A DNA stretch of 9,180 bases from Anaerolineales bacterium. GTDB lineage: Bacteria > Chloroflexota > Anaerolineae > UBA7937. The notes beneath the pieces are model-generated. The model had not been told where the DNA came from and ran no database searches. It saw only the letters and a list, made by a program, of their open reading frames with translations. A program made the translations under genes and the position numbers. This document shows, one piece after another, positions 1 to 8,508 of this stretch (its first letter is position 1; every line of letters starts with the position of its first letter). The DNA lies in the NCBI GenBank assembly GCA_030593425.1, contig JAUVHF010000054.1, positions 1-9,180 on the forward strand, in the 5' to 3' direction.

Positions 1-468
1 GGCTATCCCTGCCACATGGGTGCCGTGACCATCTCGGTCTTGTGGCCCTTCGCCGGTGAAATCGGCCGTAGCCGCAATCCGTCCTGCGAAGTCGGGGTGG
101 TAGGGGTCTATCCCCGTGTCCAAGATGGCGATTCTTACCCCATCCCCGGTATAGCCTGCCTCCCACACCTGGGGCGCACCGATCAGAGGGACCGATGCAT
201 CGAGGCAGACGCGGACGGGGAGATCCGGCCATATCTTCTCCACATCCGGATCGCGGCTCAAACTCTCGATAACTTTCGGAGTGATGGTGAGGGCCGCCGC
301 GGGGATGATTCGGAAGGTGCGAGAGGGACGCGTGCCGGCCAGAAGGGTCTCTAGGGGACGCTTGCGAAACTTCCCATACCTGACGATGACCGGGATCTGG
401 GCATCCGCGGGTTTGGCTTTCATATCTCGGAGCAAAGAATGAGCAATCTTCTCCATGACGCCTTTCAT
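1..468 (-). CDS. Subtilisin-like serine protease (S8 family), N-terminal part, cut by window edge
   Basis: This is the first 156 residues of an S8 peptidase; the rest lies left of the window. Residues about 25-92 look like an I9-type propeptide (a beta strand at IPVIVRY, then a segment ending [11 protein letters not shown]). The catalytic domain follows: [14 protein letters not shown] carries the catalytic Asp117, and [11 protein letters not shown] carries the catalytic His147. The Ser motif is not visible. The N-terminus ([17 protein letters not shown]) has no signal peptide, so either the enzyme is cytoplasmic or the true start differs. The ATG at 468 has no good Shine-Dalgarno site; an in-frame ATG at 456 has a weak AAAGG before it. 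The start lies 14 bases after the stop of the upstream I9-like gene, so translational coupling is likely. The family is certain from the two catalytic motifs; the substrate is unknown. Confidence 0.9.
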   Translation of the reverse strand, partial: MKGVMEKIAHSLLRDMKAKPADAQIPVIVRYGKFRKRPLETLLAGTRPSRTFRIIPAAALTITPKVIESLSRDPDVEKIWPDLPVRVCLDASVPLIGAPQVWEAGYTGDGVRIAILDTGIDPYHPDFAGRIAATADFTGEGPQDRDGHGTHVAGIA

Positions 469-482
469 CTTATGGGATGGGG

Positions 483-740
483 TTAGGTTAGGGCCCGCAC
501 CCCCCCATCCTCTTCTAGGGAAACCACCCACCCCTCTCGCAGGAGGGCTAGAGCAGAGCAAGCCTCACACTCGATGGCTAGAGCCTTGATGAGACCCAGT
601 TCTCGCTTCACCTTGATTCCCCTCCTAGCCAGGAGAGAACGGTAGGCTTTAGGTTCGTCTCTGGTGCGCACGATGAGCCGAACCTTCGTCTTAGGCTCTT
701 TCATCAATCGTCGCTTGAAAGATCTGTCGATTTTCCCCAA
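483..740 (-). CDS. Small free-standing protein resembling a subtilisin propeptide/inhibitor I9 domain
   Basis: An 85-residue protein with a basic N-terminus, then KVRLIVRT, a helix-like [13 protein letters not shown] stretch, [16 protein letters not shown] and [13 protein letters not shown]. This order of strands and helices, and especially the ending in V-V-S-L-E-x-D, resembles the I9 propeptide of subtilisins, which folds and inhibits the protease. I recognise it by pattern only. The chosen start is TTG at 740, preceded by a G-rich Shine-Dalgarno (GAGGGGG) and a short leader from the promoter at 770-798; an internal ATG at 704 would give 73 residues. It has no signal peptide or membrane segment. 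It is first in an operon with the S8 protease, which carries its own I9-like segment, so this may be a second, trans-acting inhibitor or chaperone. The alternative is one protein split by a frameshift, because the two frames nearly abut. Confidence 0.7.
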   Translation of the reverse strand: MGKIDRSFKRRLMKEPKTKVRLIVRTRDEPKAYRSLLARRGIKVKRELGLIKALAIECEACSALALLREGWVVSLEEDGGVRALT

Positions 741-769
741 CTATCTTCCCCCTCGAACTACACGGAGAG

Positions 770-798
770 ATAATACCACCGCCTTACCTTGCCGTCAA
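770..798 (-). promoter_or_regulatory. Sigma-70-type promoter for the I9-like/protease genes
   Basis: Read on the minus strand, the -35 box is TTGACG (793-798), the spacer is 17 bases and the -10 box is TATTAT (770-775); each box matches the consensus at five of six positions. Transcription would start near 763, leaving a leader of roughly 23 bases before the TTG start at 740. The -35 box is only 8 bases from the -35 box of the rightward promoter, so the two polymerases would compete or share a regulator. Confidence 0.75.
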
Positions 799-806
799 GA
801 GCGTGC

Positions 807-835
807 TTGACAAAGAATTATTACTATGCTAAGAT
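807..835 (+). promoter_or_regulatory. Sigma-70-type promoter for the SAM-cycle operon
   Basis: A perfect -35 TTGACA (807-812) is followed by a 17-base spacer and a -10 TAAGAT (830-835). A TG one base upstream of the -10 box (827-828) makes it an extended -10 element. The predicted start near 842 coincides with the first base of riboswitch helix P1, which independently supports both calls. Confidence 0.8.
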
Positions 836-842
836 GATGCCA

Positions 843-1041
843 TCTCTTATCTAGAGGGGTGGAGGGACCGGCCCACTGAAGCCCCGGCAACCTTCTGTGG
901 GGGAGCCGGCAGTCGCCCATCCCGACTGAGGCTCAAGCCACAACCCGCAGTTTCGGTGCCAATTCCGGCAGGTCTCATACCCAGGGAAACAAAGCGATGG
1001 TGGTTTCCCAGATGCAGGCTTGGGATCTGGAAGATGAGAGA
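843..1041 (+). promoter_or_regulatory. SAM-I (S-box) riboswitch aptamer
   Basis: The leader contains the S-box core in order: CTCTTATC, GGTGGAGGGACCGGCCC, TGAAGCCCC, GGCAACC, GGTGCCAATTCCGGCAG and GAAGATGAGAG. Helices can be drawn. P1 pairs 844-851 with 1033-1040 (plus 843/1041). P2 pairs 856-860 with 881-885 and 864-866 with 872-874. P3 pairs 886-892 with 955-960 (A889 bulged). P4 pairs 969-977 with 1021-1029. The pseudoknot joins the P2 loop (CCGG, 868-871) to CCGG at 965-968. The aptamer is long because P3 carries a 62-base extension containing its own hairpin (903-907/930-934 and 910-915/923-928), and P4 carries an inner hairpin (984-990/1003-1009). In this class, SAM binding stabilises P1 and promotes termination, so the downstream methionine/SAM genes are off when SAM is high. 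All downstream operon functions agree with this. Confidence 0.97.
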
Positions 1042-1056
1042 GAGTCATGTCGCTTT

Positions 1057-1075
1057 CTCTCCCTGGGCGGGAGAG
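1057..1075 (+). other. Hairpin between riboswitch P1 and the terminator
   Basis: CTCTCCC (1057-1063) and GGGAGAG (1069-1075) form a perfect 7-bp stem with a five-base loop. Its left arm overlaps CTTTCTC (1053-1059), which could instead pair with GAGAAAG (1100-1106) in the terminator, and could also pair with the GAGAGAG of the P1 3' side (1036-1044). It is therefore a candidate part of the expression platform; which pairings form is not decidable by eye. Confidence 0.5.
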
Positions 1076-1093
1076 TTCCCTTTTGAAGCGTTT

Positions 1094-1123
1094 GGGCCGG
1101 AGAAAGACCGGCCCTAATTTTTT
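1094..1123 (+). terminator. Riboswitch-controlled intrinsic terminator
   Basis: GGGCCGG (1094-1100), a seven-base loop and CCGGCCC (1108-1114) form a perfect 7-bp GC stem, followed by TAA and six Ts (1118-1123). It sits 52 bases after the riboswitch P1 helix and just before the mtnA Shine-Dalgarno site, the normal position of an S-box terminator. Confidence 0.92.
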
Positions 1124-1127
1124 GAGT

Positions 1128-1133
1128 GGAGGT
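1128..1133 (+). promoter_or_regulatory. Ribosome binding site deciding the mtnA start
   Basis: GGAGGT lies six bases before the TTG at 1140. It fixes the start downstream of the terminator; an in-frame ATG at 1047 would put the terminator hairpin inside the coding region. Confidence 0.8.
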
Positions 1134-1139
1134 GGAGCC

Positions 1140-2198
1140 TTGAGGAGCATCGAGTGGAAAGATGGCCGGGTGCGGATGATCGACCAGCGGAGGCTCCCCC
1201 ATGAGTACGTGATGGTAGAGTTCGACGATTATAGAGGTGTGGCCCAGGCTATCCAAGAGATGTATATCCGCGGGGCTCCAGCGATAGGCGCGGCCGCGGG
1301 CTATGGCTTGGCTCTCGCTGCTGCCAGAAGCGGGGCGAAAACCAGGGAGGCCTTACTCTCTGACCTGGAGGAGGCCGCCGAGACGCTGCGCCGGACCCGG
1401 CCCACAGCCTCGAACCTCTTTTGGGCCTTGGAGAGGATGTTGAGAAAGGCGAGGGATGAGGGGTTAGAAGATGTGGGCCAGATTCAAGAGGCTTTGGTTG
1501 CCGAGGCAGTAGCCATCGCCTTTGAGGATGTGGAGATCAACAAACGGATGGGAGAGCATGGGGCAGGGTTGATCTCCGATGGGGATAAGATCCTAACTCA
1601 CTGCAACGCCGGGGCCCTGGCCACCGTGGATTACGGCACCGCTCTGGCGCCTATAAGGGTGGCTCACACCCAGGGGAAGCGGATTCACGTCTATGTGGAT
1701 GAGACCCGTCCTCGTCTTCAAGGGGCCAGGCTCACGGCCTGGGAACTGATGCGCGAGGGGATCCCCCTGACCCTCATCGCTGACAACGCGGCGGGCTATT
1801 TCATCCAGGCGGGCAAGGTGGATATCATCCTCGTGGGAGCCGATCGGATGGCCGCCAACGGAGACGTGGCCAACAAGATCGGCACTTATCAATTAGCCGT
1901 GATAGCCAAGGAGAACGGCGTCCCCTTCTACGCCGTAGTCCCCACTCCGACCATCGACCTCTCGCTTCCCTCCGGGGCCCAGATCCCCATCGAGGAGAGG
2001 GATGCCAGCGAGGTGACCCACATCGGGGGGCAGAGGATCGCCCCCCAGGGGGTACCAGTGGCTAACCCGGCCTTCGATATCACCCCCTATCGTTACCTCA
2101 CGGCCATCATTACCGAGCACGGAGTAATACACCCACCCTTGGAAGAGGGGTTGCGAAAGGCTGTGCAGGCTTCGCGGATGGTAGGAGGAGCCTCTTGA
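1140..2198 (+). CDS. mtnA: S-methyl-5-thioribose-1-phosphate isomerase MtnA
   Basis: MtnA converts methylthioribose-1-phosphate to methylthioribulose-1-phosphate in recycling of methylthioadenosine, a by-product of SAM use. The 352-residue product begins [20 protein letters not shown], a typical MtnA start. RGAPAIG lies at residues 44-50; [16 protein letters not shown] carries the catalytic Cys155 and [10 protein letters not shown] the catalytic Asp235. These correspond to Cys160 and Asp240 of the Bacillus subtilis enzyme, with a constant offset of five. Length is normal for the family. The start is TTG, chosen from the Shine-Dalgarno at 1128-1133 and family alignment. It is the first gene behind the riboswitch, and its stop overlaps the next start (TTGA). 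No MTA phosphorylase, MTR kinase or downstream mtnB/C/D-type gene is in the window. Some relatives are called eIF-2B alpha-like, but the two catalytic residues support MtnA. Confidence 0.96.
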   Translation: MRSIEWKDGRVRMIDQRRLPHEYVMVEFDDYRGVAQAIQEMYIRGAPAIGAAAGYGLALAAARSGAKTREALLSDLEEAAETLRRTRPTASNLFWALERMLRKARDEGLEDVGQIQEALVAEAVAIAFEDVEINKRMGEHGAGLISDGDKILTHCNAGALATVDYGTALAPIRVAHTQGKRIHVYVDETRPRLQGARLTAWELMREGIPLTLIADNAAGYFIQAGKVDIILVGADRMAANGDVANKIGTYQLAVIAKENGVPFYAVVPTPTIDLSLPSGAQIPIEERDASEVTHIGGQRIAPQGVPVANPAFDITPYRYLTAIITEHGVIHPPLEEGLRKAVQASRMVGGAS

Positions 2199-3124
2199 GC
2201 ATCTTGGTGGTCGGTTCCGTGGCCTTGGATTCGGTCCAGACCCCCTTTGGCCGGGTAAAGGAGGCTTTGGGCGGCACGGCCACCTATTTCTCCATCGCGG
2301 CCAGCCTTTATGCTCCGGTGAACCTGGTGGCCGTGGTGGGCACCGATTTCCCCCAGGAGCATATCGACTTCCTCAAAGAGAGGGGAGTGGATCTGAAAGG
2401 GTTGCAGATAGTGAGGGGGAAAACCTTCCGTTGGTCGGCGCGGTACGACTACGATCTGGGTGCCGCGGAGACCCTGGATACGCAATTGAACGTCTTCGCC
2501 TCTTTCCACCCTAACCTGCCCGATGAGTATAAGGGTTCAGACTACGTCTTTCTGGCCAATATCGACCCCCATCTTCAATTGGAAGTTTTGGAGCAGGTGA
2601 GGAACCCCGGGCTCGTGATCCTGGATACCATGAACTACTGGATCAACTACAAAAAAGAGGCCCTCACCGAGGCTATGACGGCCGTGGACATCGTGATGAT
2701 CAACGAAGATGAAGCCCGGCAGTATGCGAACACCTTCAGCCTTATGAGGGCGGTTCGGGAGATATTGGATTTGGGCCCCCAAGCGGTGGTGATAAAGAAG
2801 GGGAAATACGGTGCTTGCATGTTCTGCGACAGTGCTAACCCAATCTCTGGTTGCTTCTTCGCCCCCGCCTACCCCCTGGAGAAGATAAGTGACCCCACGG
2901 GGGCTGGGGATAGTTTCGCCGGGGGCCTCATGGGCTACCTAGCCCGAGAGAGGGACATCTCTGGAGAGGCGATCAAGAGAGCCATAATCCATGGGAGCGT
3001 GGTCGGCTCTTTCGCGGTGGAAGGTTTCGGCGTGGATCGGCTCCGAAATCTGACCCTTGAGGAGATCGAGGGCCGGTATCAAGAGTTTAGGCATTTCACC
3101 CATTTCGAACCTTTGGAGGCCTGA
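2195..3124 (+). CDS. PfkB (ribokinase) family sugar/nucleoside kinase, possibly adenosine kinase
   Basis: This is a 309-residue cytoplasmic kinase of the PfkB/ribokinase fold. It starts with [13 protein letters not shown], has the Gly-Gly hinge (residues 26-27, [12 protein letters not shown]), an N-E-D-E-A motif at 170-174, [10 protein letters not shown] near 198-207, and the signature [12 protein letters not shown] with the anion-hole GAGD and catalytic Asp239. The start is TTG at 2195, overlapping the mtnA stop, with AGGAGGAG (2183-2190) in front; the two genes are translationally coupled. The substrate cannot be read from sequence. Context (between mtnA and ahcY, under a SAM riboswitch) suggests a nucleoside or pentose from the SAM cycle. 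One option is adenosine, released by AhcY; another is methylthioribose, which would feed MtnA in place of the unrelated MtnK. The family is secure; the substrate is inference. Confidence 0.88.
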   Translation: MSILVVGSVALDSVQTPFGRVKEALGGTATYFSIAASLYAPVNLVAVVGTDFPQEHIDFLKERGVDLKGLQIVRGKTFRWSARYDYDLGAAETLDTQLNVFASFHPNLPDEYKGSDYVFLANIDPHLQLEVLEQVRNPGLVILDTMNYWINYKKEALTEAMTAVDIVMINEDEARQYANTFSLMRAVREILDLGPQAVVIKKGKYGACMFCDSANPISGCFFAPAYPLEKISDPTGAGDSFAGGLMGYLARERDISGEAIKRAIIHGSVVGSFAVEGFGVDRLRNLTLEEIEGRYQEFRHFTHFEPLEA

Positions 3125-3128
3125 TCTA

Positions 3129-5197
<2,069 letters not shown>

Positions 5198-5229
5198 CCG
5201 GTAGCCAAAAAGAAGCAAAGGAGTTGAAA

Positions 5230-6435
5230 ATGCGAAACATCTTACTTGAGAGCCTGGACAGAGTCCCTGTGGAGGAGCAGCAGGTGGAGTTAGTGGAGCG
5301 CAAGGGCCTGGGACATCCCGATTCCATCTGCGATGCCATCATGGAAGCGATCTCCGTAGCCCTTTCCCAGGAGTATATGAAGACCTTCGGTCGCATCCTC
5401 CACCACAACATAGATAAAAGCCTGCTGGTGGCTGGGGAAACCTTGCCCAAGTTGGGAGGTGGTGACGTAAAGAAGCCCATGCGCCTAATCTTTGGAGATC
5501 GCGCTGTTTACCAGTTTCAAGGGAAAGAGATCCCTGTAGGGGAGATCGCGGAAGAGACGGCCAAGAACTGGTTTCGTGAGAACCTACGTTTTGTAGATCC
5601 CAATGAGCATGTTAGATACCAGAACGAAATAGGACATGGGTCTCCTGAACTAGTCGACATCTTCGAGCGAGAGGTCATCGGTGCCAACGATACCTCGGCA
5701 GCGGTAGGCTATGCTCCCATGACCGAGATGGAAAAGGTCGTCCTGGCCACGGAGAAGCGACTCAACTCCTCGGAATTCAAGAAGGAGTTCCCCGTCGCTG
5801 GGGAGGATATCAAGGTGATGGGTTACCGCTTGGACCGCCGACTGGTCCTCACCGTAGCCGTGGCCTTCGTGGACCGCTTCGTGGAGAGCGAAAAGGGGTA
5901 TTTTGTCCAAAAGAGAGAGATAGAAGCCGCGGTCAGCGACTTCGTTAAGAGCAGGGACCTCCGCTTCAAGGATGTGCAGGTGGACATAAATACCTTGGAT
6001 CAACCGGGCCGAGGCGAGGCGGGGATGTATCTCACCGTGTTGGGGACCTCCGCCGAGGGTGCCGATGGGGGCCAGGTGGGGCGAGGGAACAAGGTGAACG
6101 GGGTGATCGCCCTTAACCGCCCCATGAGCACCGAGGCGGCAGCGGGGAAGAACCCCATAAGCCACGTGGGAAAGATCTACAACCTCTTGGCCCACCGCAT
6201 CGCCGACGAGATCTATAAGGAGGTGCCTGGCATCCGCGAGGTCTATATCTGGCTCTGCAGCCAGATCGGCCAGCCCATCGACCAACCCCTCATCGCCTCC
6301 GCACAGTTGGTCTTAAGGCCTAACCTCCCCTTATCTTCCGTATCCGATGAGGTCAAGGCGGTGATAGAGCGAGAGCTAGCCAACATCTACGACTTCACCG
6401 AGCGCCTGGCACAAGGGGAGTTTCCCGTCTGGTAG
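5230..6435 (+). CDS. mat: S-adenosylmethionine synthetase, archaeal type (MAT gamma)
   Basis: The enzyme makes SAM from methionine and ATP. The 401-residue product belongs to the archaeal MAT family, only distantly related to bacterial MetK. It begins RNILLESLDRVPVEEQQVELVERKGLGHPDSICD, with GHPDSICD at 28-35, followed by NEIGHGSPELVD (132-143), GANDTS (151-156), the glycine-rich SAEGADGGQVGRGNKVNG (274-291) and GKNPISHVGKIYN (306-318). Length matches the family (about 400). The start is ATG at 5230 with AAAGGAG (5217-5223) six bases upstream; the open frame back to 5179 would only add an overlap with ahcY. It is the last gene of the riboswitch operon. Finding an archaeal-type enzyme under a bacterial SAM riboswitch suggests ancient lateral transfer followed by capture into bacterial regulation. 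Whether the genome also has a bacterial metK cannot be seen. Confidence 0.96.
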   Translation: MRNILLESLDRVPVEEQQVELVERKGLGHPDSICDAIMEAISVALSQEYMKTFGRILHHNIDKSLLVAGETLPKLGGGDVKKPMRLIFGDRAVYQFQGKEIPVGEIAEETAKNWFRENLRFVDPNEHVRYQNEIGHGSPELVDIFEREVIGANDTSAAVGYAPMTEMEKVVLATEKRLNSSEFKKEFPVAGEDIKVMGYRLDRRLVLTVAVAFVDRFVESEKGYFVQKREIEAAVSDFVKSRDLRFKDVQVDINTLDQPGRGEAGMYLTVLGTSAEGADGGQVGRGNKVNGVIALNRPMSTEAAAGKNPISHVGKIYNLLAHRIADEIYKEVPGIREVYIWLCSQIGQPIDQPLIASAQLVLRPNLPLSSVSDEVKAVIERELANIYDFTERLAQGEFPVW

Positions 6436-6457
6436 CCTAGTCTCGCTCTCCTCTGGG

Positions 6458-6500
6458 GCGGGGGCACTATAGGTAGTTGGGTGCCTCCGCTTCCCTATTT
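6458..6500 (+). terminator. Probable intrinsic terminator ending the SAM-cycle operon
   Basis: Bases 6458-6467 (GCGGGGGCAC) can pair with 6481-6490 (GTGCCTCCGC) as a 10-bp stem with one G-U pair and a 13-base loop. A pyrimidine-rich tail TTCCCTATTTT follows. The T-run is imperfect, so efficiency is uncertain, but the place, between the mat stop and a new promoter, is right. Confidence 0.6.
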
Positions 6501-6506
6501 TCTGCC

Positions 6507-6535
6507 TTTACTTTGCTAGGAAGGTGGGTTATAAT
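6507..6535 (+). promoter_or_regulatory. Sigma-70-type promoter for the GDP-deoxyhexose operon
   Basis: The -35 box TTTACT (6507-6512, four of six matches) and a perfect -10 TATAAT (6530-6535) are separated by 17 bases. The start would be near 6542, giving a leader of about 29 bases before the TTG at 6571. No operator or riboswitch is visible in this short leader. Confidence 0.78.
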
Positions 6536-6570
6536 CGCTTACACATCGGTTTGAACCGCCAGGAGGGGAT

Positions 6571-7536
6571 TTGAGAGCACTGGTCACCGGCATCACCGGT
6601 TTCGCCGGTAGCCATTTGGCCGATTACCTTTTGGCTCACACGGAACTGGAGGTCTTTGGGGTAGATCTAAGGGGTTTCCCCGAATCTGCCCCTCGCTCTG
6701 ATAGACTTCATCTCTGCCAGGGAGATCTCTGCGATCCCGACTTTGTGCTTTCGAGTCTGGAGGAGGCTCATCCCCAATACCTCTTTCATCTAGCAGCGCA
6801 GGCTTTCGTCCCCCTATCTTGGGAGGACCCTTGGGGTACCTTGGCCAATAATATACGGGGGCAACTGAATCTATTTCAAGGGCTCCTTCGTCTGGGGTTG
6901 CTACCCCGGATCTTGGTGGTGGGCTCTGCGGATGAGTACGGCCTGGTACGTCCTGAGGAGTTGCCTATCGGCGAGGATACCCCGTTACGCCCTTATAACC
7001 CCTACGCTGTCAGCAAGGTCGTCCAGGACATGCTAGGCTATCAATATTTTGCCAGCCATAGCCTTCATGTAGTGCGCGTCCGTCCCTTCAACCACATAGG
7101 GCCTCGTCAGTCGGCGGGTTTCGTGACCGCCGCCTTCGCTAAACAGATCGCTGAAGCAGAGGCAGGAAGAAGCCCCCCCGTAATTAAGGTGGGAAATCTG
7201 GAAGCCAAGCGGGACTTCACCGATGTGAGGGATATGGTGGCCGCCTACTATTTGGCCCTCTCCAAGGGGGAACCGGGAGAGGTATATAATATCGGTTTCG
7301 GCACCGCCCGGTCTATAAGGGAGGTCTTGGATATCCTCTTGGCGGAGAGTAAGATCGAGTTGACCGTCCAGGAGGACCCGACCCGCCTCCGCCTCTCTGA
7401 GGTGCCTATCGTAGCCTGTGACTCTCGGAAGTTCAGGGAGTGTACAGGTTGGGAAGCACGCATCCCTTTAGAGGAGAGCCTGCACGACATACTCGACTAC
7501 TGGCGAGAGGAGGTTGAAAAGGAGGAGAAGTGGTGA
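6571..7536 (+). CDS. rmd: GDP-4-dehydro-6-deoxy-D-mannose reductase (extended SDR)
   Basis: A 321-residue NAD(P)-dependent extended short-chain dehydrogenase. The Rossmann motif is [11 protein letters not shown] (Gly7, Gly10, Gly13); the catalytic set is the Ser in VVGSADEYG (Ser119) and Y-x-x-x-K at Tyr145/Lys149. [16 protein letters not shown] (170-185) and [36 protein letters not shown] (277-312) are typical of Rmd, which reduces the 4-keto group of GDP-4-keto-6-deoxy-D-mannose to give GDP-D-rhamnose. The start is TTG at 6571 after AGGAGGGG (6561-6568). The stop overlaps the gmd start by four bases (GTGA), and pairing with gmd supports the call. A related epimerase/dehydratase acting on another nucleotide sugar is possible but less likely. 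Confidence 0.88.
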   Translation: MRALVTGITGFAGSHLADYLLAHTELEVFGVDLRGFPESAPRSDRLHLCQGDLCDPDFVLSSLEEAHPQYLFHLAAQAFVPLSWEDPWGTLANNIRGQLNLFQGLLRLGLLPRILVVGSADEYGLVRPEELPIGEDTPLRPYNPYAVSKVVQDMLGYQYFASHSLHVVRVRPFNHIGPRQSAGFVTAAFAKQIAEAEAGRSPPVIKVGNLEAKRDFTDVRDMVAAYYLALSKGEPGEVYNIGFGTARSIREVLDILLAESKIELTVQEDPTRLRLSEVPIVACDSRKFRECTGWEARIPLEESLHDILDYWREEVEKEEKW

Positions 7537-8507
7537 AAAGGGCTTTGATCACCGGGATTACGGGTCAGGATGGCTCGTACTTGGCGGGGTTCTTGCTGGA
7601 GAAGGGGTATGAGGTGATAGGGATGGTGCGGCGCACCAGCACAGTGAACTTCGACCGCATCAAGCATATCCAGGAAAAGGTCACCATCGTGCCTGGAGAC
7701 CTATTGGACCAGGTATCTCTGATCGAAATCTTGCAGAAGCATCAACCCCAAGAGGTGTACAACCTGGCCGCTCAATCGTTCGTTCCCACCTCTTGGAATC
7801 AACCGGTTTTCACCGGCGAGGTGACCGCTTTAGGGGTGACCCGGATACTGGACGCTATCCGGCTGGTGGATCCGACGATCCGGTTCTACCAGGCCTCTTC
7901 CAGCGAATGCTTCGGGAAGGTGAGGGAATCGCCTCAGAACGAGAAGACCCCTTTCTACCCTCGAAGCCCCTACGGAGTGGCCAAGGTTTATGGCCACTGG
8001 ATCACAGTCAACTACCGAGAGAGCTACGGGTTGCACGCCACCTCGGGCATTCTTTTCAACCACACCAGCCCGCGCCGGGGGCTGGAGTTCGTCCTGCGCA
8101 AAATCACCCACGGTGTGGCCCTTATCAAACTGGGGTTGGCCGACGAACTGCACCTGGGTAACCTCGACGCCTGCCGCGACATAGGCTTTGCTGGCGATTA
8201 TGTGAAGGCGATGTGGATGATGTTGCAGCAAAAGGAGCCCGACAACTACGTGATCGCCACTGGTGAAACCCATTCGGTGCAGGAGATGTGCGAGACGGCC
8301 TTCCGCTACGCCAGTCTCGATTGGCAGAAGTATGTGGTGCAAGACGAGCGTTTTATGCGTCCCGCGGAGGTGGACTACTTGGTGGGCGACGCCACCAAGG
8401 CTCGGGAAGTTTTGGGTTGGGAGCCTATGGTCTCCTTCCCCGAGTTAGTGCGGATGATGGTGGATGCGGACTCAGCCCTGCTCTCAGAAGAGGGGGGGGA
8501 GGATTAG
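7533..8507 (+). CDS. gmd: GDP-mannose 4,6-dehydratase
   Basis: Gmd removes water from GDP-D-mannose to give GDP-4-keto-6-deoxy-D-mannose. The 324-residue product begins [34 protein letters not shown], the hallmark Gmd start (Gly8, Gly11, Gly14). It has QASSSECFG (active-site Ser/Glu at 122-125), [12 protein letters not shown] (Tyr147, Lys151), [17 protein letters not shown] (about 175-191) and [23 protein letters not shown] near the C-terminus. Length is at the short end of the family. GTG at 7533 is preferred: AGGAGG at 7520-7525 is seven bases away and the gene overlaps the rmd stop as GTGA. An adjacent in-frame GTG at 7530 would add one residue. The gene ends in an eight-G tract one base before the next start. 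Confidence 0.95.
   Translation: MKRALITGITGQDGSYLAGFLLEKGYEVIGMVRRTSTVNFDRIKHIQEKVTIVPGDLLDQVSLIEILQKHQPQEVYNLAAQSFVPTSWNQPVFTGEVTALGVTRILDAIRLVDPTIRFYQASSSECFGKVRESPQNEKTPFYPRSPYGVAKVYGHWITVNYRESYGLHATSGILFNHTSPRRGLEFVLRKITHGVALIKLGLADELHLGNLDACRDIGFAGDYVKAMWMMLQQKEPDNYVIATGETHSVQEMCETAFRYASLDWQKYVVQDERFMRPAEVDYLVGDATKAREVLGWEPMVSFPELVRMMVDADSALLSEEGGED
8492..8499 (+). repeat. Eight-G homopolymer at the gmd-mutase junction
   Basis: A run of eight G lies in the last codons of gmd and forms part of the G-rich Shine-Dalgarno region of the next gene. Removing one G would shift gmd past its stop at 8505-8507 and into the frame of the downstream mutase, with no stop between. Confidence 0.9.
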
Positions 8508-8508
8508 G

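Noticed and set aside
16..354. Plus-strand open frame of 112 codons
   Set aside because: It lies antisense to the S8 protease, whose catalytic Asp and His motifs read clearly on the minus strand.
851..1256. Minus-strand open frames over the riboswitch leader
   Set aside because: They cover the structured leader and the start of mtnA, have no family resemblance and no promoter or ribosome site.
3057..3128. Longer start of the GNAT gene
   Set aside because: It overlaps the end of the kinase gene without need; the GTG at 3129 has a good Shine-Dalgarno and sits right after the kinase stop.
5650..6285. Minus-strand open frame of 211 codons
   Set aside because: It is antisense to mat, with no recognisable motifs and composition typical of a shadow frame.
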